This document shows, in pieces, positions 7,672 to 15,251 of a stretch of 64,000 nucleotides of DNA (positions are counted from its first letter, which is position 1; every line of letters begins with the position of its first letter). The position numbers and the translations under genes are program-made. The DNA lies in NCBI GenBank assembly GCA_964291465.2, contig OZ219942.1:186001-250000 (forward strand), in the 5' to 3' direction. Under the pieces are notes generated by a model, which worked only from the letters and a program-made list of their open reading frames with translations, was not told the DNA's origin and ran no database searches. The stretch is from JAGWBJ01 sp964291465. GTDB lineage: Bacteria; Chloroflexota; Dehalococcoidia; Lucifugimonadales; JAGWBF01.

Positions 7672-8688
7672 ATGACAGCTACCAACAGACCGTCACTGGA
7701 GTACATAAGGACCTTCGGGGGCATCAGCGGCCAGCCCTTCGGCCGCGGCTTCGCCGACCCCGTGGACCTGGAGTTCACCAGGGACGGCCGCATACTGGTG
7801 CTCAACCGCGGCCCCATGGTCCTGGGCCTCACCCGGGTGGGCGTGTACGACTGGGACGAGGAGTTCCTGTACGAGTTCAGCTCCCACGGGGATGCCGAGG
7901 GCCAGCTCACCCTGCCCACCGGCATCGCCCTGGACAGCCGGGAACGGGTGTACATAGCCGACGAATACAACCACCTGGTGTCGGTCTTCGACCTGTCGGG
8001 GAGGTTCCTGAGCAGGTGGGGAGAGCACGGCTCCGGCGAGGGCCAGATGGACGGCCCGGCCGGCCTGGCCTTCGACGCCGAGGACAATCTCTACGTGGTG
8101 GACCAGCACAACCACCGGGTGCACAGGTTCACCTCGGAAGGACGGCACCTGGCCTCCTTCGGGGAGCACGGCAGCGGCGAGGGACAGCTCGACATGCCGT
8201 GGGGCGTAACGTTGGACCCGGACGGCAACGTCTGGGTCGCCGACTGGAGGAACGACAGGGTCCAGAAGTTCGGCCCCGAGGCCGACTTCCTGGCAAGCTA
8301 CGGCGAGCCAGGCGACGGGGAGGGGCAGCTCAACCGCCCCTCCAGCGTGGCCGTGGACTCGGAGGGGTACGTCTACGTTGCCGACAGGGGCAACGAGCGA
8401 GTGCAGATGCTGGGGCCCGACGGCGGCCACCTGGCCACCCTGAGGGGTCAGGCGACCCTGTCCAAGTGGTCGAGGGAGTTCCTGGAGGCCAACCCCGACG
8501 AGGCGGGGCCCCGGTCGACATCCAACCTGACCCCCGACCTGCCGCCCCAGTTCGACACCCCGTCCCTGGTCTCGTGGCAGACCGAGGAGCTCTTCTGGGG
8601 GCCCACCTCGGTCAACCTGGACCACGAGGGCCGCCTGTTCGTCACCGAGGTCTCCCGCCACAGGCTGCAGATCTACCGCCGGGTCTGA
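7672..8688 (+). CDS. NHL-repeat beta-propeller protein, cassette A
   Basis: A 338-aa protein built from about six NHL repeats (residues 20-250), seen as recurring (V/I)Y(V/I)AD followed by N-RV and GxGEGQL spacers, for example EHGSGEGQLDMPWGV. A conserved tail follows: LRGQAT, a variable acidic linker, then VTEVSRHRLQIY. The same tail ends the paralogue at 43275-44321, so it belongs to this subfamily. NHL propellers usually bind proteins, peptides or RNA. There is no signal peptide. Its last 16 bp overlap the end of the convergent MFS gene. I infer a scaffold or sensing role for the DUF1501/DUF1800 pair; this is not shown directly. Confidence 0.88.
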   Translation: MTATNRPSLEYIRTFGGISGQPFGRGFADPVDLEFTRDGRILVLNRGPMVLGLTRVGVYDWDEEFLYEFSSHGDAEGQLTLPTGIALDSRERVYIADEYNHLVSVFDLSGRFLSRWGEHGSGEGQMDGPAGLAFDAEDNLYVVDQHNHRVHRFTSEGRHLASFGEHGSGEGQLDMPWGVTLDPDGNVWVADWRNDRVQKFGPEADFLASYGEPGDGEGQLNRPSSVAVDSEGYVYVADRGNERVQMLGPDGGHLATLRGQATLSKWSREFLEANPDEAGPRSTSNLTPDLPPQFDTPSLVSWQTEELFWGPTSVNLDHEGRLFVTEVSRHRLQIYRRV

Positions 8689-10085
8689 TCCCCTCCCTTC
8701 GCCGCGCCCCCGGGGCTCTCGACGGCACCCGGCGCGCCCGGCGCGCCCGGCGCGCCCTGCCCGCCGGCTCCCCTGCCTCCACTGGACCCCTCCGGGCGTC
8801 CGTACGTTGGCTCGCCCAGGAACAGGTAGAGAGCGGAGCCGAAGAGGCACACCAGGGCGACCACGACGAATGAGATATCGTAAGACACGTACGCCGCGAA
8901 CAGGGGCATGGCCAAGAGCAGGGCGTTCATGGGCACCATGGAGAGCCCGGTGATGCTGGCGAACGCCCTGCGGCCGAAGTAGGCCCCGCGGATGGAAGAG
9001 GTCGTGGCCGTCCGGCCCCCAAAGCCGGCCCCCATCAGCACCGCGAAGAGGAAGACCATGGGAAGGGTGTGAGCGGCCAGCAGGACGAACACGGCCACGG
9101 TCTGCAGGGCCGAGAACGCGAATATCTCGAAGCGTATCGGGAACCGGTCCGCCAGATACCCGCCGATGAGGACGAATATCGCGCTGACCCCCGTATAGGT
9201 GGAGACCACCAACCCGATGGTCTGCAGGGAGAACTCCCGGTCGTCCAGCAAGAGGCCTAGGTGGACCGTGAGAGTGACCAGCACGCAGGCCGAGCAGCCG
9301 TGGCCGATGGCCATGAACCAGAACAGCCTGGTCTTCAACGCCTCCTGCCACGTGTAGCCGACCTCGTCGGGGGCCGGTCCACCGGAGGGACCGGCGGCGG
9401 GCGTCCGCTGCACCGCGGGGGCCGGGTCGCCGTCGGGGTGGAGCCCGTAGTCCTCGGGCTTGTTCCTGACCATCCTGGAGCAGGGGACGGCCAGGCACAG
9501 GATGAGCACTCCTATGCCCAGGGCCGTGGCCCGCCAGCCGAACCGTTCGGCCTCCAGGGCGTCGATGCTGCCTATCGACCATGCCATGGCCAGGGGGACG
9601 ACCACTCCGCCTACGGCGAAGCCTTCCATGACCACCGCCATCGCCGTGGACCTGCGGCGGGCAAACCACTGGTTGACAACCGACATCATCGGCATCCAGG
9701 TGCCGGCGGCCGCGCCCAGGGTCATCATCACGAAGACGGCATACAGGTGCCACAGCTCCTGGATCATGCTGAAGAGCACGAAGCCCGCGCCCAGGATCAG
9801 CATCCCGCACAGCACCATGCGCCGGGGGCCGACGTTGTCCACCAACCAGCCCTCCAGGGGACCGAACAGCCCTCCCTCGATCCTGCCCAGGGCGAAGGCC
9901 CAGACGAGCTGGTCCTTGGTCCACATCATCCGGGCCCGCAGGACGGGGTTCCATACGGTCATCCCCGAGAACAGGGGCACGGGGCCCACGGCCATGATCA
10001 GGGCCCCCAGGACGGCCAGCCACCAGCCGTAGTAGAGGCCCCTGACACGTCCCAGGGCCCCGGGCAGATTGCCTGCAGTTGTCAC
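8673..10085 (-). CDS. Major facilitator superfamily transporter with Gly-Ala-Pro-rich tail
   Basis: A 470-aa MFS permease. About twelve hydrophobic helices are visible between residues 18 and 425, with the MFS loop signature after helix 2 (GWLVDNVGPRR) and a long charged central loop around 205-240. The N-terminal YYGWW segment and spacing resemble the OFA/monocarboxylate type. GTG at 10085 is used, with AAGGGG upstream. The C-terminal 40 residues are hydrophilic and contain a collagen-like Gly-Ala-Pro run encoded by 9-bp repeats. Its 3' end overlaps the convergent NHL gene by 16 bp. The substrate is unknown; an organic anion taken up for the neighbouring FAD oxidoreductase is one possibility. 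Confidence 0.85.
   Translation of the reverse strand: MTTAGNLPGALGRVRGLYYGWWLAVLGALIMAVGPVPLFSGMTVWNPVLRARMMWTKDQLVWAFALGRIEGGLFGPLEGWLVDNVGPRRMVLCGMLILGAGFVLFSMIQELWHLYAVFVMMTLGAAAGTWMPMMSVVNQWFARRRSTAMAVVMEGFAVGGVVVPLAMAWSIGSIDALEAERFGWRATALGIGVLILCLAVPCSRMVRNKPEDYGLHPDGDPAPAVQRTPAAGPSGGPAPDEVGYTWQEALKTRLFWFMAIGHGCSACVLVTLTVHLGLLLDDREFSLQTIGLVVSTYTGVSAIFVLIGGYLADRFPIRFEIFAFSALQTVAVFVLLAAHTLPMVFLFAVLMGAGFGGRTATTSSIRGAYFGRRAFASITGLSMVPMNALLLAMPLFAAYVSYDISFVVVALVCLFGSALYLFLGEPTYGRPEGSSGGRGAGGQGAPGAPGAPGAVESPGGAAKGGDQTRR
8731..8757. repeat. Three tandem copies of a 9-bp GC-only repeat
   Basis: GGCGCGCCC is repeated three times without change, with a degenerate copy just before it. It encodes the Gly-Ala-Pro run of the MFS tail. 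Such repeats are prone to slippage, so copy number may vary between strains. Confidence 0.8.
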
Positions 10086-10127
10086 GAGCGGTCACCCCTT
10101 GGCCGCGAGAGACGGCGGGTCGCGACC

Positions 10128-10157
10128 ATGATACAGCGACGGGGGGAGAGATACCAA
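10128..10157 (-). promoter_or_regulatory. Possible promoter of the MFS gene
   Basis: Minus strand TTGGTA (10152-10157), 18 bp, TATCAT (10128-10133), about 43 bp before the GTG start at 10085. Confidence 0.45.
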
Positions 10158-10214
10158 GGGCGCGGGGAGCGCGAATCCCGGGACACCGGGCGCGTTCACG
10201 CCGGAACCGGGGGG

Positions 10215-11378
10215 CTAGGCCAGGACGTTGTACCGGTAGCGGGAGCCGAGCAGGTCGCCCTCCGCGAACCGGGACAGCCTGAGGGGGGTGATATCGATGG
10301 TCGTGGCCGCACCCTCCAGGACCAGCTCGGCCATGGCCGCACCCACCATGGGGGACAGCTTGAAGCCGTGGCCGCTGAACCCCACGGCGCAGTACAGGCC
10401 GTCTATCCCCTCCACCCGGTCCAGGATGGGGTGCCAGTCGGGGGTGATGGTGAAGAGCCCCGACCACCCACCCTGGAAGAACCCGCCGGAGATGGCGGGC
10501 ACGCGCCGCTCCAGCTTTCCGAACACGTCCTCCACCATGGACATGTCCACTCCCTGGTTGTACGTGTCCAGGTCGGCGTCCTCCTCACCCACGCCCACCA
10601 GCGTGATGTCCGGGGCGTCGGGCCTGGAGGAGAACTCCTGGACCAAGTCGCCGAAGGCCGGATGGGTGTCCAGCACACCCTGGGGCCTGCGTATTATTAT
10701 CATCTGATGACGGACGGTGCTCAGGGGCACCTCCACCCCCATGCCCGACAGGAGGCCCCGGGACCACGGCCCCGCGGCAACCACCGCCATGGGGGTCTCG
10801 ATGCGCCCCCCGGCCGTCCGGACGGCGACCACCCTGCCGTGGGACACCTCGACGCCAGTCACGGCGGTGGCCGTCAGCACCGAGCACCCCATCTCCCGGG
10901 CCCTGGTGGAGTAGGTGGTGGTGATGGAGTAGGGGTCGGCGTATCCCGACTCGGGCTCGTAGGCCAGCCCCGCCGCGTCGGACACGTCGAGCATGGGCGC
11001 GATGTCGGCCACGTCGTCGGAGGTCACCACCGACGTGTTGACCCCCTGCTCCACCTGCATGGCCACGTTGGCTTCCATGGCGGCCCGGTCCTCGGCGCCG
11101 GCGATAACCAGGTAGCCGGTGCGCACGTAGCCCGCGGGGCCTCCGACCACCTCCTCGAAGTCCCTGTACACCTTCATGCTCTCCCAGGCCATGCGGGCCG
11201 TGACGGGGTTGGAGTAGTGCATGCGGCATATCGCCTGGGACTTGCCCGTGGAGCCCGACCCAAGGCTGTCCCGCTCCAGCAGGACCGAGTTGGTCAGGCC
11301 GCGGACGGCCATGTTGTACAGGATGCTGCACCCCATGATGCCGCCGCCGATTATGACGGCCTCGGCCGTATCCTTCAT
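10215..11378 (-). CDS. FAD-dependent amine/amino-acid oxidoreductase (DAO family, sarcosine oxidase beta-like)
   Basis: A 387-aa DAO-family flavoprotein. The Rossmann FAD motif is at the N-terminus (AVIIGGGIMGCSI), followed by SGSTGKSQAICRMHYSN, which fits the region where this family contacts the flavin. The substrate domain carries YVRTGYLVIAG, and the C-terminus has DGLYCAVGFSGHGFKLSP, the second FAD-binding block. Sarcosine oxidase beta, glycine oxidase and related N-methyl amino acid dehydrogenases are the closest known types. ATG at 11378 was chosen because the FAD motif starts seven residues later; an upstream start at 11414 lacks a ribosome site. Likely role: oxidative deamination or demethylation of a small amine, perhaps imported by the MFS protein. 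Confidence 0.86.
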   Translation of the reverse strand: MKDTAEAVIIGGGIMGCSILYNMAVRGLTNSVLLERDSLGSGSTGKSQAICRMHYSNPVTARMAWESMKVYRDFEEVVGGPAGYVRTGYLVIAGAEDRAAMEANVAMQVEQGVNTSVVTSDDVADIAPMLDVSDAAGLAYEPESGYADPYSITTTYSTRAREMGCSVLTATAVTGVEVSHGRVVAVRTAGGRIETPMAVVAAGPWSRGLLSGMGVEVPLSTVRHQMIIIRRPQGVLDTHPAFGDLVQEFSSRPDAPDITLVGVGEEDADLDTYNQGVDMSMVEDVFGKLERRVPAISGGFFQGGWSGLFTITPDWHPILDRVEGIDGLYCAVGFSGHGFKLSPMVGAAMAELVLEGAATTIDITPLRLSRFAEGDLLGSRYRYNVLA

Positions 11379-11448
11379 CTTCTCCGCTCTCCGCCGTTCA
11401 CCGGTCCGGCCCATCGGGCACGGCAGCCCCGGGGGCCCGAATCCGGCG

Positions 11449-12237
11449 CTATATGGGGACTGCCTCTTCCGCCCGGATGTCGCTGATGAGCATGTGCATA
11501 GGGTAGTGGGTGATCATCAGGTCGGGTTTGCTCTCCTGGGCAACGGTCTGGGGGGTCACGCCGCAGGCCCAGAATATGGGCACCTCGCCCGGCAGCACCG
11601 TCACCGGGCCCTTTCCCCAGTCGGGGTTGGACAGGTCCTGGATGCCAATGGCCGCCGGATCCCCCACGTGGATAGGCGCGCCGTGGTGGTTGGGAAACCG
11701 TGACGTGACCATCACCGCCCGGGACACCAGGTCCGACCGGACGGAGCGCATGCTAACCACCATGGGCCCGCGAAGGCGGCCGGCGGGCACCGTGGGGATG
11801 TTGGTGACGTAGACCCCGATGCCGGGGTCACCGTCCCCGTGGCCCAGGCGCACGTGGATGCCGGCCTTCTCCAGGGGGTCCAGGAAGGTGCCGCTGCACC
11901 CGAACAGGAATGTGACCAGGTCGTCCCGCCAGTACTCGGCCACGTCCGTCGGCTCGTCCACCGGCTCGCCCCGGACGAACACCCGGTACCTGGGCAGATC
12001 GGTGCGGATGTCCGCGCCGTCGGCCAGCCGCTTGACGATGGGGTCGCCCTCGTCCAGCACCTCCAGCAGCGGGCAGGGCTTGGGGTTTCGCTGGCAGAAT
12101 AGGAGGAAGTCGTAGGCCAGGTCCCTGGGCACGATGACCAGGTTGGCGTTGGTGTAGCCCCTGCAGATGGCCCGGGTGTCCTGGGTCCACTCGCCCCGTC
12201 GAAACAGCTCCCGGGCCTGGGCGGGGATGTCTGGCAT
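11449..12237 (-). CDS. DUF1445 family putative hydro-lyase (YcsI-like)
   Basis: A 262-aa DUF1445 protein. Conserved blocks are GYTNANLVIVP, YDFLLFCQRNPKPCPLLEV (about 39-57), ADIRTDLPRYRVF, a YWRDDLVTFLFGCS cysteine block, TSRFPNHHGAPIHVGDP near 190, and FWACGVTPQ near the C-terminus. Members are annotated as putative hydro-lyases; mammalian D-glutamate cyclase is related. The enzyme may interconvert a cyclic lactam and an amino acid, which suits a window rich in cyclic-amide enzymes, but this is inference. ATG at 12237 is used; TTG at 12255 has a GGGAGG 11 bp upstream and is an alternative. It lies 70 bp upstream of the FAD oxidoreductase on the same strand. Confidence 0.85.
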   Translation of the reverse strand: MPDIPAQARELFRRGEWTQDTRAICRGYTNANLVIVPRDLAYDFLLFCQRNPKPCPLLEVLDEGDPIVKRLADGADIRTDLPRYRVFVRGEPVDEPTDVAEYWRDDLVTFLFGCSGTFLDPLEKAGIHVRLGHGDGDPGIGVYVTNIPTVPAGRLRGPMVVSMRSVRSDLVSRAVMVTSRFPNHHGAPIHVGDPAAIGIQDLSNPDWGKGPVTVLPGEVPIFWACGVTPQTVAQESKPDLMITHYPMHMLISDIRAEEAVPI

Positions 12238-12286
12238 CTCTTCTCGCGTCAACAAGGTGTAGGTCGCCTCCCTATCACGGTATCCG

Positions 12287-12682
12287 CTAGGTGGTATGGC
12301 CGCTTACATCCGCGGCGTTTGCGGTGTCCTGGATGTACTCAAGGGTGTCTCGTATATCCGAGAGGATGGCCTCGCCTTCGCAGTCCCCGTCGTAGAAGCA
12401 GCCACCATGGAGGTACGTCTGTTGTCTTGAGTACAACTCCCGCAACCGACGAATGGACGGGTCGCCTATGGCCATATTTCCCAGGGCTCTTCTGGTCTGC
12501 CCCGAGGTCCGCGGTTCCTTCCCAGTGCGAGCTAGGATGAGAGCATCAGTGGCTCGTTTTGTGGCGCACCACGCCTTCTCCGCGGCGTCTCGTATGTCCC
12601 CCGCCTCCAGGCATTCGATGGCTGCTTCGTACATGCGACGTGCATCCTCGAAGAGCACTTCAATCCGTCCGGTGGTCACCAC
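12287..12682 (-). CDS. Small HEPN-like protein
   Basis: A 131-aa all-helical protein. The first helices (ARRMYEAAIECLEAGDIRDAAEKAWCATKRATDAL) and the later block SRQQTYLHGGCFYDG match the layout of HEPN or PaREP1-type proteins. Arg86 and His92 form the Rx4-6H pattern that marks RNase-active HEPN domains. GTG at 12682 is chosen because GGTAGGGAG stands eight bases upstream. No nucleotidyltransferase (MNT) partner or defence gene adjoins it, so if it is a toxin its antitoxin is elsewhere. It could equally be a non-toxic helical adaptor. Confidence 0.6.
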   Translation of the reverse strand: MVTTGRIEVLFEDARRMYEAAIECLEAGDIRDAAEKAWCATKRATDALILARTGKEPRTSGQTRRALGNMAIGDPSIRRLRELYSRQQTYLHGGCFYDGDCEGEAILSDIRDTLEYIQDTANAADVSGHTT

Positions 12683-12978
12683 AATGGCGTCTCCCTACCT
12701 GATATCGCCCTGCCTTGGAGCGCCTTCACCCGTAGGCGTAGCCGGCTATCCTCCGTGGCGACAAAGCACCACGGCTGTGGCGGCCGCTATGCCGTGATAG
12801 CCTCCCAAGGGCCCCACAGCTGGTCACACCGCGCTAATTTTGTGCCTAGATTATCTCACAACCCGACCGATCCAAGCTACCCGACATGCCACGAACCCAG
12901 CCCTTGCCCAGTTCACAGGCCACCATCCATAGGAGTCCAGGCCCGGCGCAATCCGTCACCTCACTCCTTCGCCGCCGG
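12683..12978. other. Intergenic region without a recognised gene
   Basis: About 300 bp between the HEPN-like gene and the LLM oxidoreductase. I see no convincing coding frame or RNA gene. It must hold the HEPN-gene promoter, but no clear -35/-10 pair stands out on the minus strand. Confidence 0.5.
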
Positions 12979-13007
12979 TTGACTACTCGCGGCCGACCGG
13001 ATAGGCT
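12979..13007 (+). promoter_or_regulatory. Promoter of the LLM oxidoreductase gene
   Basis: TTGACT (12979-12984), exactly 17 bp, TAGGCT (13002-13007), 27 bp before the ATG at 13034. Confidence 0.5.
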
Positions 13008-13033
13008 CTTGGTACTGAAAGGGGGCTGAGACC

Positions 13034-13984
13034 ATGGTTGAGAAGAGGCTTGGAGTGGCCATCGCCGGACCCGACGCGGGCACGATCCTGGCGCGCATCG
13101 GCAAGGCCGAGAGCCTGGGAGTGTCCGCGGTCTGGCTGACCACGGGCGGGGTCGGGCTGGACGGGCTGACCATCCTGGGGGCGGCGGCCGCGCAGACCGA
13201 GAGCATTCTGCTGGGCACGTCCATCATCCCCACGTACCCCAGGCACCCGTTGGCGGTTGCCCAGCAGGTCCAGGTGATCGCGCAGCTCGCCCCCGGCCGC
13301 TTCCGCCTGGGTGTCGGACCCAGCCACCTCCCGACCATCGAGGGAATGTTCGGCATGGACTTCGGCGCTCCTCTGACCAACCTGAAGGAGTACCTGCGTG
13401 TGATCAAGCCCCTCCTGCAGGAGGGGTCGGTGGAGTTCGAGGGACAGCAGTACAGGGCACGGGCCACACTGCCGTCGCCGGTGGATGTGCCCGTGATGGC
13501 GTCGGCCCTCAGGTCCGCCTCCTTCGAGCTGTGCGGGGCCGAGGCCGACGGCGCCATTAGCTGGGTGTGCCCGCCCCAGTACCTCAGAGACGTGGCCCTG
13601 CCGGCCATCGCCGCCGGGGCCAGGAGGGCCGATCGCCCGGCCCCTCCCCTGGTCGCCCACGTCCCCGTCTGCGTGCACGAGGACCCCGGCGAGGTGCGCG
13701 AGGCGGTGCGGGCCCAGGCAGCCATGTATCCCAGGCTGCGCCTCTACCAACGGATGTTCTCCGCCGCCGGCTATCCCGAAGCCTCGGACGGCGGCTGGAG
13801 CGACGCGATGATCGAGGGAGTGGTGGCGTCGGGCGACGAGTCCTCAGTGGAAAGCAGGGTCCGCGGGCTCTTCGAGATGGGCGCCACCGAGGTCCTGGCG
13901 TCCCTCATCCTGGCCGGGCAGGACCAGGAGGCTTCCCTGGACCGCGCCCTGGGACTCCTGGGCAGTATCCGGCCGGGAGAGTAG
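13034..13984 (+). CDS. LLM-class (F420 or FMN) flavin-dependent oxidoreductase
   Basis: A 316-aa luciferase-like TIM-barrel protein. The N-terminal GVAIAGPDAGTILARIGKAE corresponds to the first strand and helix, then TESILLGTSIIPTYPRHPLAVAQQ (about 55-78) and LAPGRFRLGVGPSH (about 88-101), the best-conserved family block. Such proteins use FMN or F420 to oxidise or monooxygenate small organics; methylene-H4MPT reductase-like members bind F420. AAGGGGG precedes the ATG. It stands alone between the HEPN-like gene and the convergent MpaB-type gene. Cofactor and substrate cannot be read from the sequence. Confidence 0.88.
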   Translation: MVEKRLGVAIAGPDAGTILARIGKAESLGVSAVWLTTGGVGLDGLTILGAAAAQTESILLGTSIIPTYPRHPLAVAQQVQVIAQLAPGRFRLGVGPSHLPTIEGMFGMDFGAPLTNLKEYLRVIKPLLQEGSVEFEGQQYRARATLPSPVDVPVMASALRSASFELCGAEADGAISWVCPPQYLRDVALPAIAAGARRADRPAPPLVAHVPVCVHEDPGEVREAVRAQAAMYPRLRLYQRMFSAAGYPEASDGGWSDAMIEGVVASGDESSVESRVRGLFEMGATEVLASLILAGQDQEASLDRALGLLGSIRPGE

Positions 13985-14054
13985 GGCGGACCGGGGTCAA
14001 CGTCGCTTTAGGGAAAGCCCGGCACCCCTGGTGCATGCGGGGCCGGCAGGGTCC

Positions 14055-15251
14055 TCACCACCTGTGGGACTCTTCGGAGTACACGTGATCGGGCATCCGG
14101 TAGGTGATGCCCTCCTCGTCGAACATGGAGACGTCCAGCAGGGCGGTGAGCTTGTTGTTGTTCCGGACGCGACTCTTGAACAGCCTGTTCATGAAGTTGT
14201 CGTAGCGGTTCTGCATGCGAAACCACCAGAGGACCCCCAGGGTGGGATACTTGGGGTACCTGAGCTGGTCGGCCATGTCAGGGCCGATGAGGGCCCGTGA
14301 GACCCGAAACACGTAGCCGGCAAGCTTCCGCCGCGCCACCGGGTCGTCGATCCCGGCTATGAGAGGCGCGGAGTTGATCAGCGCGTGGGCAAGGGAGACC
14401 GACTCGAGGGATGGAGGAGGCTCGCAGACGTTGCCGGTCTCGAATACCCTGAGGGCGCTGGCCTCGTCCTGGAACAGGATCGTGTCGGGGATGCCCATCA
14501 GGTGGCCTGAATAGCGCCATACCTGCATGAAGCTGGCCCGCTCCTCGTCGTCGAACTGCGCCCCCAGGGTCTCCAGGTGTTTCAGCAGCCTGGCCGAAAA
14601 CGCGGTGATGGCGTAGCCGACGTGGGCAGAGCTGAGGGGAGTGCCCCATGCCTCGTGGTCCCAGTCGTCGGAGGAGTTCAGGAGACGCCGGACCATCGCG
14701 TGGACCAGCCGAATGCGCACGGACAGCTTCCATCCGTCGCCATACCTCTCCAGGCCGCCGGGGATGAATATCTCCACCATGTGACGGTTGTTCTGCCTCA
14801 GCCGCCGGACGCCCTGGTCCCGCAGTTTCCCCGTTATGAAGAAGGACTTGGCGATGTTCGTTGAGAAGCCCTCCACCAGGGTGCCGCCTACCATCGCCCC
14901 CAAGACCAGCTTCGAGTTCCTGTAGAACAGCCGGTACCCGGGTATGAACGCCGAGTGGTCCACCCAATCGGGCTGGGCGTTGGCATCCGCGAAGAAGTCT
15001 CGCAGCGCGGCCGGCGCGTCCCGCAGATCCGTGTCCTCGGGGCCATCCATACCGGCCTGGAAAAGACGGCTCAGCTCTCCGCCCCCAAGGCCGGCAAGGG
15101 CTTCGGCCACCTCGTCGGCCACCGGGTCGCCGATACGCGTGTGGGCGAGGTAGTTGGACGCCATCTCCGGGTCGAGGGCCATGGCCCTCTCATAGCCCGG
15201 GATGTAGTCAGTGGGTATGTCGGTCGGCCCCATTGGCCGCTCCCGTGCCAT
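14055..15251 (-). CDS. Oxygenase MpaB / rubber oxygenase-like protein (DUF2236)
   Basis: A 398-aa DUF2236 protein. The region FYRNSKLVLGAMVGGTLVEGFSTNIAKSFFITGKL (about 112-146) and the VRIRLVHAMVRRLL block (about 180-194), with Arg and His thought to lie near the heme, are typical of the MpaB and latex-clearing-protein superfamily, heme b oxygenases that cleave isoprenoid double bonds or hydroxylate. There is no signal peptide, unlike secreted Lcp. ATG at 15251 overlaps the end of the upstream MMPL gene by 44 bp, with GGGGA eight bases before it, so the two are translated from one message. Possible role: oxidation of a hydrophobic compound exported or sensed by the MMPL protein. Confidence 0.75.
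   Translation of the reverse strand: MARERPMGPTDIPTDYIPGYERAMALDPEMASNYLAHTRIGDPVADEVAEALAGLGGGELSRLFQAGMDGPEDTDLRDAPAALRDFFADANAQPDWVDHSAFIPGYRLFYRNSKLVLGAMVGGTLVEGFSTNIAKSFFITGKLRDQGVRRLRQNNRHMVEIFIPGGLERYGDGWKLSVRIRLVHAMVRRLLNSSDDWDHEAWGTPLSSAHVGYAITAFSARLLKHLETLGAQFDDEERASFMQVWRYSGHLMGIPDTILFQDEASALRVFETGNVCEPPPSLESVSLAHALINSAPLIAGIDDPVARRKLAGYVFRVSRALIGPDMADQLRYPKYPTLGVLWWFRMQNRYDNFMNRLFKSRVRNNNKLTALLDVSMFDEEGITYRMPDHVYSEESHRW

Noticed and set aside
7693..10467. A 924-codon open frame on the minus strand across the NHL and MFS genes
   Set aside because: It is antisense to clear NHL and MFS proteins, Arg/Pro/Gly-rich and without domains; such frames are common in DNA with high GC3.
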